Below are positions 18,066 through 26,867 of a stretch of DNA of 64,000 bases, one piece after another. Position 1 is the first letter of the stretch. Every line of letters starts with the position of its first letter. Source of the DNA: Candidatus Kuenenia stuttgartensis (lineage in GTDB: Bacteria; Planctomycetota; Phycisphaerae; Phycisphaerales; SM1A02). The notes under the pieces were generated by a model. It made no database searches and was not told the origin of the DNA. It saw only the letters and a program-made list of their open reading frames with translations. The position numbers and the translations under genes are program-made. The stretch lies in contig CAMDMA010000018.1 of NCBI GenBank assembly GCA_945902075.1, positions 1 to 64,000 on the forward strand, written 5' to 3'.

Positions 18066-19478
18066 TCAATCCGCGAGAGTCGCCCGCAGCGCGCGATGCC
18101 AATCACTTGAGAAGACATGTGTTGGGTCGTAAGCATCCTTGCGGGCAAGAAATTCTGGAAGTTCTGGGTACGCAGCGAGCAGCTGCGCTCTCGTTGCATG
18201 TCGGTGATATGTCAGGAAAAATCGCCCGCCACGCTCTAACGCGAGGTCGATGAGCGCGCGAAAGCACTCTGCAGAATGCGCGACCCCTGCCGCCGTGTGG
18301 TTGACATGGAGATTGAGGATCACACACGCAAGATCGCGCTTTGCCCACGACAAGTAACTCTCGACATCGGCGGTAATCAACCGAATTGTCCCGTAAATCA
18401 CTTCAGCGCCGCGCTCCGTGAGCATCCTTGCTGCCGCGTGAAGGAAGTCGATGAGTCGTTCGTGTGGCACGTAGAGTTCCGTGATTGCCTCACTTCCTCG
18501 ACAATGCGCACCGAGTGCGCGGTCTATTCGCTCGTGGTACCCATCAAGGTACACGCCGAGCTGATGCAGGTCTGACCAGTACAGTTGGCCATCGGTCGCA
18601 ACGTAGTGCTGCGCGTAACGGCGAAAGGCTTCCGCTTTGTTCGTGTGTGCGAGAATGAGAAGTTGCTCCCAGTCTGTGGCATCGAGTTCGCGCACAGTTT
18701 CGGCCGGAAGCACACCCTCGACAGGTTGGTAGCAACTCATCACGCCCTTGGTGAGAAACTCAGGAGAGGCTGGATCGATGTCGAACTGAAAATCACCGTA
18801 AATGAAGCCATTTTCGATGCGTCGACGCGCAGCGTGTGCCGCATCGTCGATGTCGATCACGCGCACAACGCGACGGAGAACAACGCGAGGCCGAAGCCGA
18901 AGCGTGACCGTTGTAATGATGCCAAAGAGTCCGTATCCGCCGATCGCGAGCGCGAAGAGTTCTGTGTTTTCTTTCCGACTACATCGCACTTCGATCCCGC
19001 GAGCATCAAGCAAGGTGAAGCGCTCGATGTCCGCGATGATCGGAGGCATCGAAAGTCCGCGACCATGCGCATTCGCCGAGAGAGCGCCGCCGAGCGTCAG
19101 ATGGTCCGCGCCGGTCTGCTTCTGCGCGATACCCCACCGCTCAGGCTGTCGCGGCTCACGTTCGCGCTGGATGGCGAGATAGCCCGTGATCAAGGCGGGC
19201 CATTCGATTCCCGCCTCTGCCGTGACATGGCCGCACTCCATGTCGAAGTCAAGGATCCGCGACAATCCGCGAATATCGACGAGTTCGCTGTCACTCAGAA
19301 ACTGCTGGCCCCCCATGGCATGCCTTGATCCCGAGACCGCAATGGACCGCCCTTCCTGAGCCGCAGCGCGCACGATCCCTACGAGTTCCTCCCGCGTCGA
19401 CGGCCTTGAAACCCGCTTGACCGTCGTCGCGTTGAGGCCCGAATGGACGTCGTTGACTTCAACCTGGGATGAGATCAT
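18066..19478 (-). CDS. FAD-binding (PCMH/VAO-type) oxidoreductase
   Basis: A 470-residue flavoprotein. The N-terminal FAD-binding domain contains SGSRHAMGGQQF near residue 50, GIEWPALI, and TGADHLTLGGALSANAHGRGL near 125, a pattern of the vanillyl-alcohol-oxidase superfamily. The His in GSRHAMGG is placed where some family members bind FAD covalently. The C-terminal half is the substrate domain (VPHERLIDFL, YGTIRLI, LNLHVNHT). Members oxidise alcohols or sugars (alditol oxidase, DprE1-like, lactone oxidases); the substrate here cannot be told. ATG 19478 is chosen since upstream residues of the open frame lack homology and would reach into the gyrA leader. Confidence 0.83.
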   Translation of the reverse strand: MISSQVEVNDVHSGLNATTVKRVSRPSTREELVGIVRAAAQEGRSIAVSGSRHAMGGQQFLSDSELVDIRGLSRILDFDMECGHVTAEAGIEWPALITGYLAIQREREPRQPERWGIAQKQTGADHLTLGGALSANAHGRGLSMPPIIADIERFTLLDARGIEVRCSRKENTELFALAIGGYGLFGIITTVTLRLRPRVVLRRVVRVIDIDDAAHAARRRIENGFIYGDFQFDIDPASPEFLTKGVMSCYQPVEGVLPAETVRELDATDWEQLLILAHTNKAEAFRRYAQHYVATDGQLYWSDLHQLGVYLDGYHERIDRALGAHCRGSEAITELYVPHERLIDFLHAAARMLTERGAEVIYGTIRLITADVESYLSWAKRDLACVILNLHVNHTAAGVAHSAECFRALIDLALERGGRFFLTYHRHATRAQLLAAYPELPEFLARKDAYDPTHVFSSDWHRALRATLAD

Positions 19479-19669
19479 CGCTGCAGCGTATCGCTTCCCC
19501 GCCACCAACGCGGAAACGCCATGATTCCTGCTGATTTTCTCGAATTCTCGCCTCGCAACCCAAGCCCCTCCGGCGCGCTCTTGCGGTGAGTTTCGGCTAC
19601 ACTCCGAGCCCCTCAGTTCCGTCCACGCAGATGCGTGTGAACGGTGTCCCGAAAGGACCGAGTTTCCCA

Positions 19670-22408
19670 ATGGCCGATACGACCGACGGCGCGATGCCGA
19701 ATCCCTCCGATGGTGTTCCTCCCACTCCCGCTGGGGCGCTGACGCCGGCGACGACCCCGCCGGTCCATGACCGCGTGCTCGACCTCAATATCGATCGCGA
19801 ATTGCACGAGAGTTACCTCACGTACGCGATGAGCACGATCATGGATCGCGCTCTCCCCGATGTTCGCGACGGGCTCAAGCCCTCGCAACGCCGCATTCTC
19901 GTTGCGATGAACGACCTCCGACTTGCGCCCGGAAAAAAGCACATTAAGTGTGCCAAGATCTGCGGCGATACAAGCGGCAACTACCACCCGCACGGCGAGA
20001 GCGTCATCTACCCAACGCTCGTCAACCTCGGACAGGATTGGAAGACGCGGTACATGCTCGTCGACAAGCAGGGCAACTTTGGCTCCATCGAAGGCGATCC
20101 GCCGGCAGCCATGCGTTACACCGAAGCGCGTATGACCGCGCCGGCAATGGCGATGATGGAGGATCTCGACAAGGAGACCGTCGACTTCAAGCCCAACTAC
20201 GACGAGCGACTCATGGAGCCGCTTGTCTTGCCGGGTAAGTTGCCGAATCTTCTGGTCAATGGTTCAAGCGGTATTGCCGTCGGCATGTCGAGCACGATGC
20301 CTCCGCACAACCTGCGCGAGATTTGCGGCGCGATCGTGGCAACCATCGATGATCCGCTCATCGGCGTGGATCGACTCATGGAGTTTGTGCCCGGCCCCGA
20401 TTTTCCCACGGGTGGCATCATCATGGGACGCCGTGGCATTATGGAGGCCTACGCCAGCGGGCGCGGTCGGCTCGTTGTGCGCGGTCGCGTGCGTCACGTC
20501 AAGATTGCGGGCCGCGATGCCATCATCATTGATGAGATTCCCTACCAAGTTTCGCAGAGCGCGCTTATCGAGAAGATCGTTGAGGCGTACAAGGACGGCC
20601 GTATCGAGGACATTTCGCAGGTCCAGAATCACTCTGGCCGCGATGCGCGAACGCGCATTCAAGTCCTTTTGAAGAAGGGTGCGGATCCCGCGACCGTTGA
20701 GAAGCAACTGTACGAGTTCACGCCGCTTCAGTCGTCGTACTCCATTCAGAACATCGCGCTCGTCCAACACCAACCGCGCACGCTCTCGCTGCGGCAGTTG
20801 ATCCAGTGCTACATCGATCATCGCTGCGATGTCATCCGCCGTCGCTGCGAGTTCGAACTCCGCCAAGCCAGACAAGCCGCCCACAAGCTCGAAGGTCTGA
20901 TTTACGCGGTGTGCGATATCGATGAAGTCATCCGCCTTATTCGCACGAGTCGCACGCGCGAAGAAGCAATTGAGCGGTTGATGGAGCGCGCGTTCCGCAT
21001 CCCTTCGAGTTACCCACGAATCGACATTGTGCCCGCGCGGCTCGTCGATCGTGCCGAGAAATTTTTTGCCGACGGCAAGGGTGGCGTGCACCTCACCCGC
21101 GTACAGGCTGATGCGATTGGTGCGCTGCGACTCATTCAGCTCGTTGGCCTCGAGATCGAGAAACTCGCGAACGAACTGAGCGCGCTGCTTGCCACGATCG
21201 ATGATCTCGAACTGATCCTTTCCGATGCAGCGCGTATCCTCGCGATCGTCCGCGCCGACACAATCCTGATGGCAGAGCGCTTCGGCAACGATCGACTGAC
21301 TTCGATCGAAGGCAATGAGGCCGAGGATTTCGAACTCGGCGAGCTCGTGCCGCAGCACACCGCAGTTGTGACCGTCAGCCACGCGGGCTACGTCAAACGC
21401 CTCCCACTTGATACCTATCGCACGCAAGGCCGCGGTGGAACCGGCGTCAAGGGTCTCGAGGCGCGCGAAGATGACTTTGTGGAACAAGTGCTCGTCTGCG
21501 GATCACACGACGATCTTCTTTGTTTCACCGACACCGGCCGTGTGTTCCGAATCAAGGTTTGGCAAATCCCCGAGATGGCGCGCACCGCGAAAGGTCGCGC
21601 AATCGTAAATCTGCTTGACCTCCGTGAAGGCGAGAAAATCAAGACCTTCCTGCCCATTGAGGACTTCGAGAAGAAGGAAGACTTCTTGCTCTTCTCCACC
21701 TCGAAGGGCCGCGTGAAGCGAACGAGCCTGAAGGATTATCGCAATGTCAATCGTGGTGGCATCATCGCCATCGCGCTCAATGATGGCGACAATCTCATCG
21801 GTGTCATCTCGACGAGCGGTGGCGATCACGTGCTGCTTGCAACCAAGGAAGGCATGGCGATCCGTTTCGACGAAGACGACGCGCGCGTCATGGGTCGCGA
21901 TACCGCGGGCGTCAAGGGAATCGACCTTGCAGAGAGTGACGAGGTTGTCGGCATCGTCCGTTGCGACGATTCGCGCGCACTGCTCACGGTCACAACCAAA
22001 GGCTACGGCAAGCGCACCGCTTTCAGCGAGTATCTCGTGCAACTCGAAGATGGCTCGACCCGCGCCCAATCGCGCGGAGGCAAGGGACGCATCGACATCC
22101 AGACCACCGACAAGAACGGCGTGGTGGTTGCGGTACTCCCGATCTCACCGAACGATTCCGTTGTCGTCGTCAGCGAGGGCGGCATGCTCGTCCGCACGCC
22201 AGCAGCTGAAATTCGCGAGGTGGGCCGCAATACCCAAGGCGTCCGCGTGGTCCGTCTCAAGGACGGCGACGCGGTCGTCGGCGTCGCATCCGCTCCGATG
22301 GATGAGGTTGAAGGTTCGACGGACGAACCAACCCCTAGCCAGAGCGCGTCAACTCCGCCGCCACCTGTTGGTGACAACCCCGCTTCGACTCCACCATCAC
22401 TGAACTGA
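19670..22408 (+). CDS. gyrA: DNA gyrase subunit A
   Basis: GyrA cuts and rejoins DNA in the gyrase heterotetramer that introduces negative supercoils. The 912-residue product has the winged-helix/breakage domain with catalytic Tyr150 ([10 protein letters not shown]), a coiled-coil arm, and a C-terminal beta-pinwheel with the GyrA-box [10 protein letters not shown], which separates it from ParC. A Pro-rich leader of about 30 residues precedes homology, and a Pro/Ser tail ends it. ATG 19670 follows GAAAGGA; an in-frame ATG at 19631 lacks a site. In the quinolone-resistance region Ser111 (E. coli 83) is kept, but the position equivalent to Asp87 is Pro115 and Asp82 is Glu110. Confidence 0.96.
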   Translation: MADTTDGAMPNPSDGVPPTPAGALTPATTPPVHDRVLDLNIDRELHESYLTYAMSTIMDRALPDVRDGLKPSQRRILVAMNDLRLAPGKKHIKCAKICGDTSGNYHPHGESVIYPTLVNLGQDWKTRYMLVDKQGNFGSIEGDPPAAMRYTEARMTAPAMAMMEDLDKETVDFKPNYDERLMEPLVLPGKLPNLLVNGSSGIAVGMSSTMPPHNLREICGAIVATIDDPLIGVDRLMEFVPGPDFPTGGIIMGRRGIMEAYASGRGRLVVRGRVRHVKIAGRDAIIIDEIPYQVSQSALIEKIVEAYKDGRIEDISQVQNHSGRDARTRIQVLLKKGADPATVEKQLYEFTPLQSSYSIQNIALVQHQPRTLSLRQLIQCYIDHRCDVIRRRCEFELRQARQAAHKLEGLIYAVCDIDEVIRLIRTSRTREEAIERLMERAFRIPSSYPRIDIVPARLVDRAEKFFADGKGGVHLTRVQADAIGALRLIQLVGLEIEKLANELSALLATIDDLELILSDAARILAIVRADTILMAERFGNDRLTSIEGNEAEDFELGELVPQHTAVVTVSHAGYVKRLPLDTYRTQGRGGTGVKGLEAREDDFVEQVLVCGSHDDLLCFTDTGRVFRIKVWQIPEMARTAKGRAIVNLLDLREGEKIKTFLPIEDFEKKEDFLLFSTSKGRVKRTSLKDYRNVNRGGIIAIALNDGDNLIGVISTSGGDHVLLATKEGMAIRFDEDDARVMGRDTAGVKGIDLAESDEVVGIVRCDDSRALLTVTTKGYGKRTAFSEYLVQLEDGSTRAQSRGGKGRIDIQTTDKNGVVVAVLPISPNDSVVVVSEGGMLVRTPAAEIREVGRNTQGVRVVRLKDGDAVVGVASAPMDEVEGSTDEPTPSQSASTPPPPVGDNPASTPPSLN

Positions 22409-22417
22409 CCAACTCGG

Positions 22418-22440
22418 CAGTGATCACGGAACGATCACTG
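22418..22440 (+). other. Perfect inverted repeat downstream of gyrA
   Basis: CAGTGATC and GATCACTG flank a 7-nt loop, 10 bp after the gyrA stop. No T-tract follows, so it is not a canonical intrinsic terminator. It may be an RNA-stabilising hairpin, a factor-dependent termination signal, or an operator for exbD. Confidence 0.45.
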
Positions 22441-22497
22441 CACGATCTCCCCACAATCATTGCTCGGGCACGACGCACGCATCATTAACACGGCACG

Positions 22498-23022
22498 ATG
22501 TTTCGAATTCGACGAGTTTCCCACGACCCACGCATTGAGCTCGCGCCGTTGATCGACGTGATGCTCTTTCTCCTCACGTTCTTTATCTACAGCGTGATGA
22601 TGATGGAACGAGTCGATCTCGTTCCAATGGAGTTGCGCACCTATCAGTCTGGCAAAGCCGCGAAGCCGATCCCGGCAGCCACCGTCTCGGTCGACCTCGA
22701 AGGAAAGCTCTACCTCGATCGCGTGCCTGTCGCGCTTGACGGCTTGGTTGCGAAGCTCGAAGAGGCGCGTCAAGCCGCACCCGACCTCGTGGTCTACCTC
22801 GCACTGGCCGACGGCAAAGCGTCGGTCGACCGTTCCGCACTTCTCCTCGACGTCTGGGATCGACTACAGCCGGCGAAATTCAACGTCAACATCGTCGGCC
22901 GTCAGCAGCGCGGCCCGCTCATCCGCGACGCTGCAACACTGCCGACATCGCCGCCCGCAGTCGGGCCGACCGTCCCGCCGCTTGACGCGCCGAATTCCTC
23001 AGCAAACTCTCCAGTGCGCTGA
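22498..23022 (+). CDS. ExbD/TolR-type biopolymer transport protein
   Basis: ExbD works with ExbB to couple the proton gradient to TonB. The 174-residue product has a short cytoplasmic N terminus, a membrane helix at about 17-37 beginning LAPLIDVMLFLLTFFIY with the proton-carrying Asp20, and a periplasmic domain ending in a Pro-rich tail. The segment VYLALADGKASVDR corresponds to the conserved core of the periplasmic domain. It lies 53 bp upstream of a TonB-like gene; no exbB-like gene is found in the window. Confidence 0.9.
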   Translation: MFRIRRVSHDPRIELAPLIDVMLFLLTFFIYSVMMMERVDLVPMELRTYQSGKAAKPIPAATVSVDLEGKLYLDRVPVALDGLVAKLEEARQAAPDLVVYLALADGKASVDRSALLLDVWDRLQPAKFNVNIVGRQQRGPLIRDAATLPTSPPAVGPTVPPLDAPNSSANSPVR

Positions 23023-23075
23023 GCCTCGCGCACGCCTACTGTCCGCCCGCACACCAATCCGACTCTCTCCCTTCG

Positions 23076-24740
23076 ATGCAGTGGCTTCGAAACAACCTCC
23101 CCCTCGCCATCGCTGCCGCGCTTTCGGTGTCGGTGCATCTCTTCGTGCTCTTCCCAGCACTCGGAATTTTCAGAGGAGGCGAGGCTGAGGATGGCATCGA
23201 ACACTCGTCGCTCGAAACTCCGATTCCAGATCCGGCTTTGGGCGAGAACGCCGAACAGTCGGATGACGAGAAGTCGCTCAACGACGACGCGCAAAAATTT
23301 CAGAAGCGCGCCGACAATGCCCGCCGAGCTCTTCAAGAGCGACGCGAACGCGATCGAGAATTGCCGCCAGAGCTTCGCGAACAACCACAAGAAGATGATG
23401 TTCGACTCGGCATCGACCAGAGTGCTGCCGTCACGATGAATTGGATCGGTTACGAGCAATACGAACAACATCTCGCGGAGTTGGCAGAGATCGAGCAAGC
23501 CGCCTATCGACTCCAGCTTGCAAGTGGTTCGCGCGGAACCGAGGCGTCGACGCTCCCTCCCGCGGAGCCATCGCCGACGGTGGCAATGTCACCAAATCCA
23601 AGCGCACTTCCGCTGCCGGCGAGCGCCGTTGGTCCGAGTGTGCCAACGCCGTCGAATCTCGTCATGGTGCCCGCAATCGAACCAACGACGACGCTCCCCG
23701 CAGCGCCTCCAACAGAGTCTGCGCTCACGCGCGGAGCGGATGCAGAATCCGCGCGTCCACTGCCGCCACCTGAGGCTGCAACGGCTGCTGCTATTCCAGA
23801 CTCCAGTGTGCCGCCGGGTGATGCGCCGGAGTCAGCGATCGGGGACGAGCCAGCAGGCGCCGCTGCCGACCCGAGCGACGAACCCCGCGCAGAGCCGACA
23901 ACCGATGCTCCGCAGCCGCCGCTGCCGAGCCCCTTTCCTCCAAACGCGCCGGACGACGGAACGGAGCCAGTTCCGCCCGTGAAGGACCCGACGAAAACTG
24001 ACCCACTCAACGAACCCCGCGAAGATCCAACCGAAGTTCCAGACCCGTCAGCTGTCGACCCCGCGAAGCCGCTCAAACCATCGCCGAGTGGCGTCGAGCC
24101 GAACGCTCCGCCGCGCGATCCGGCAGATCCAACGCGAGAGTCGCCGAAACCGCCCGTCGACGCGCCCAAGCCAAACGACGAGCCCAATCCCGAAGTTCCT
24201 CCAGCAGAAAATCCCGCTGTTTCCAATCCTGCGGACAGCACTGTTTCCAATGCGGCCAACGCACCAAACGCAACAGGCATGCAGGGAGGTGGCATTGCCG
24301 GACCACAGCCGGTGGATGGGATTCAAAATACTCCGACGGCACCCTCGCCCGCTGGCGCGCCTGGCGATACCACCTCACCGAGTGGCGAGCTCTCCGACCG
24401 CGAGAGCGATCCGACTTCGACAATCGATGTCGAGATGGTGCACTGGAAGAACGGCAAGCCCCTCGCCTCGGAGGGAATCACGCTGAAACCAGCGCGTCCG
24501 CGCTTCACGACACTCAACTATGTCGATGGCGTTGGCCGAAATCCAATCGGCGAACTTGTGTTCGGGCGCGATGGCGTTCCACAGCTGGCGCGCATTATTC
24601 GTTCTACCGGCAATGCGGGCGTCGATGAGGCGATCCGCGCGGCGCTCTTCAAGTGGCGCGCGAGCGGGAAAAAGCTCGAAAAGTTGAAGCCTGGACAAAA
24701 GCTGACGATCCGACTTCGCATCATCATGCTTGCCGATTGA
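23076..24740 (+). CDS. TonB-like energy-transduction protein
   Basis: A 554-residue protein with an N-terminal signal-anchor helix (about 8-30, LPLAIAAALSVSVHLFVLF), an acidic helical stretch, then a very long Pro/Ala/Glu-rich spacer (about 150-450) that could span the periplasm, and a C-terminal domain at about 470-554 (GELVFGRDGVPQLARIIRSTG, VDEAIRAALFKWRASGKK) with the TonB C-terminal fold pattern. TonB carries energy from ExbB/ExbD to outer-membrane receptors. It is about twice the normal length because of the spacer. It follows exbD in the same orientation and converges with surE. Confidence 0.83.
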   Translation: MQWLRNNLPLAIAAALSVSVHLFVLFPALGIFRGGEAEDGIEHSSLETPIPDPALGENAEQSDDEKSLNDDAQKFQKRADNARRALQERRERDRELPPELREQPQEDDVRLGIDQSAAVTMNWIGYEQYEQHLAELAEIEQAAYRLQLASGSRGTEASTLPPAEPSPTVAMSPNPSALPLPASAVGPSVPTPSNLVMVPAIEPTTTLPAAPPTESALTRGADAESARPLPPPEAATAAAIPDSSVPPGDAPESAIGDEPAGAAADPSDEPRAEPTTDAPQPPLPSPFPPNAPDDGTEPVPPVKDPTKTDPLNEPREDPTEVPDPSAVDPAKPLKPSPSGVEPNAPPRDPADPTRESPKPPVDAPKPNDEPNPEVPPAENPAVSNPADSTVSNAANAPNATGMQGGGIAGPQPVDGIQNTPTAPSPAGAPGDTTSPSGELSDRESDPTSTIDVEMVHWKNGKPLASEGITLKPARPRFTTLNYVDGVGRNPIGELVFGRDGVPQLARIIRSTGNAGVDEAIRAALFKWRASGKKLEKLKPGQKLTIRLRIIMLAD

Positions 24741-24755
24741 ACGAGCACAACGTGT

Positions 24756-25544
24756 TCATCTTCCGTGCAGTCGCTGTCGCCATTCGGCGATGCGATGGGT
24801 ATCCGTCAGGTCGTACTGCAGCGGCGTGATTGAGAGGAAGCGATCGTTCAGCGCTTCCACATCTGTGCCTTCCTTCGTGTGATAAAACTTCATGCCGTCG
24901 CCATTTGGCCAGTAGTACGCCTGACCTGAAGGCGACTCGCGGCGCTCGTAGTTGTCGATACCAGCGGCGGTATTCATGCTGACCACTCGAATCGGGGGCA
25001 TCGGCGCGTCGGCCGTATGCGTGCGCGGAACATTGATATTGATGACGTTGTGCGCGTCGATGCGGTGCTGCAAGACCTCGTCGATTGCGTGACGCGCAAT
25101 CTCGGCGGCGCGGCGCCAATGCGGTGCCCCACCTCCCATATGCAGGCTGACCGCGATCGCTGGAACGCCAAGAAATGCAGCCTCAACTGCCGCACCCACG
25201 GTGCCGGAGTAGATGACATTAATGCCGACGTTTGCGCCGGAGTTCATACCTGAGATCACGAGATCAGGCGCTTGTCCCGCACCGAAGAGATCGGGCCACA
25301 GCCGACGGAGTCCAAGTTTGACGCAATCGGCGGGTCGACCATCGATCGCGAATCCCTTCATGTGCGCGTTGGCCGTCACTTCCTCGACCATCAGGGGAGT
25401 GTGAAATGTGATGCCGTGGCTCGTTGCGCTCTGACCGTCACTCGGCGCGATGACAACCACCTCGCCAAGATCACGAATCGCGCCGTGTAACGCTTCGATT
25501 CCAGGTGCGTGAAAACCATCGTCGTTGGTGAGCAGGATGCGCAT
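24756..25544 (-). CDS. surE: 5'/3'-nucleotidase SurE
   Basis: SurE is a metal-dependent phosphatase acting on nucleoside 5'- and 3'-monophosphates and short polyphosphate. The 262-residue protein has the typical N terminus MRILLTNDDGFHAPGI with the metal-binding Asp pair, PSDGQSATSHGIT with Ser and His contacts, and SGMNSGANVGINVIYSGTVGAA, which contains the metal-binding Asn. The C-terminal part (DTHRIAEWRQRL) matches the dimerisation tail. The open frame extends upstream, but ATG 25544 is where homology starts. Confidence 0.96.
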   Translation of the reverse strand: MRILLTNDDGFHAPGIEALHGAIRDLGEVVVIAPSDGQSATSHGITFHTPLMVEEVTANAHMKGFAIDGRPADCVKLGLRRLWPDLFGAGQAPDLVISGMNSGANVGINVIYSGTVGAAVEAAFLGVPAIAVSLHMGGGAPHWRRAAEIARHAIDEVLQHRIDAHNVININVPRTHTADAPMPPIRVVSMNTAAGIDNYERRESPSGQAYYWPNGDGMKFYHTKEGTDVEALNDRFLSITPLQYDLTDTHRIAEWRQRLHGR

Positions 25545-25619
25545 GGGGGGCGCAGTGTAGAAAGTCGCGCGCGCAGTGGCAGCGCCCTTGCAAGGCCCCG
25601 GCTCAAGTAGGATGCGGCG

Positions 25620-26822
25620 ATGACTCCCTTCGGGATCATCCTCGGAAGCGTCGTTGGCTTCCTCTGCCTCTGCGGCTGTATTGCGTCGATCGTCGTGATC
25701 GTGCGCGTGCTGCATGCCGACAGTTCGGTTCCACGCGTCCGTGATGGCGACAAGTTGCCGCCTGCACCGGGGCTCCTCTCGATCGTGATCCCAGCGCACA
25801 ACGAAGAACGCGTCATCGAAGCAAGTGTGCTCGGGCTTCGACGACAGACTCGACGCAACTTCGAGGCGATTTATGTGCTCGATCGTTGCACCGATCGCAC
25901 GCGCGAGCGACTCCTCTCGGCAGCGGAAGGTGATCCGCGCATCCGTGTGATCGACAATACATCGTGTCCGCCTGACTGGGCTGGCAAGTGCAATGCCTGC
26001 CGAGTGGGCGCGGAAGCGGCTTGCGGCGAGTGGATTCTTTTTACCGACGCTGATTGTCGATTCGGCCCCGATCTCATCGACGCGATGCTCTCGCTCGCGC
26101 ATGCGAACGGGACCGCGCTCCTCTCCGCGCTCGGTCGGCTCACCTACAAACATCGCTTTGAGCGCGTGCTTCAACCGGTCGCTACGACGGTGTTGTTACG
26201 GATTTTCCCGCTGAACAAAGCGAATCGCGAAGCCTCGAAGCGTTGGCCATTTGCCAACGGTCAATTCCTGCTCTTCCAACGGGAGGCCTACGACGCATTC
26301 GGCGGTCACGCTGCGGTCAAAGACGCATTGCTCGAAGATCTTGCGTTCGCACGCGGCCTGCATGTGGCCCGTCGCAAACTCATGGTTGTCGATGCAACAC
26401 GACGCATGGAGGTCGCGATGTACGACTCGGTTGCATCGATGCGATCGGGTTGGACGCGCATTTTCATCGAGAGTCTCGGGAGGCGCCCGAGTCGACTTTG
26501 GCGTACAGCGATCGAACTCACGGTGGTCTCCGTGATCCTGCCGCTTGCGGCGTTCGCTGCCGTGACCCTCGGTGTCCTCGGTGTTCTGCGTGGCGATAGC
26601 GGAGCGATCGCGCTGAGCACACTCGGCGCGCTCGCGATTGTCGTGGGGTTCTCAGCGATTGCGCTCCTCCACCATCGGCAACGCGCGCCCCTCTTCGGCG
26701 CGTTTGTCCACCCGATCGCGGCGCTCTGTGTGGCTTACTGGCTCTACGACGGCGCGCGCATGCTCCGTCACCGCATCCCTGTTCGATGGGGTGGCCGGGC
26801 GTATGTACTCGAGCCGCGCTGA
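25620..26822 (+). CDS. HpnB/CrtQ-like family 2 glycosyltransferase
   Basis: A 400-residue membrane glycosyltransferase: an N-terminal helix (about 5-30), a GT-A domain with LSIVIPAHNEERVI at about 53, LDRCTDRT, FTDADC (DxD) near 140 and a GQFLLFQREAY acceptor-side motif, then three or more C-terminal membrane helices (about 300-385). The arrangement matches the HpnB group, often found with hopanoid genes, and the broader CrtQ type. A squalene-hopene cyclase occurs 21 kb away. The substrate is not shown by the sequence. It starts 75 bp from the divergent surE and is followed at 45 bp by the permease gene. Confidence 0.82.
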   Translation: MTPFGIILGSVVGFLCLCGCIASIVVIVRVLHADSSVPRVRDGDKLPPAPGLLSIVIPAHNEERVIEASVLGLRRQTRRNFEAIYVLDRCTDRTRERLLSAAEGDPRIRVIDNTSCPPDWAGKCNACRVGAEAACGEWILFTDADCRFGPDLIDAMLSLAHANGTALLSALGRLTYKHRFERVLQPVATTVLLRIFPLNKANREASKRWPFANGQFLLFQREAYDAFGGHAAVKDALLEDLAFARGLHVARRKLMVVDATRRMEVAMYDSVASMRSGWTRIFIESLGRRPSRLWRTAIELTVVSVILPLAAFAAVTLGVLGVLRGDSGAIALSTLGALAIVVGFSAIALLHHRQRAPLFGAFVHPIAALCVAYWLYDGARMLRHRIPVRWGGRAYVLEPR

Positions 26823-26867
26823 ACCGTCCGGAATGTGGCGCGAAGTGTTACTCTTCGCACTTCCACG

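Noticed and set aside
20264-21487. Minus-strand 407-codon frame
   Set aside because: It lies entirely antisense to gyrA in a GC-rich genome where such shadows are expected.
24756-26174. Longer SurE version with a 210-residue N-terminal extension
   Set aside because: The extension is antisense to the HpnB-like glycosyltransferase and has no homology; SurE begins at 25544.
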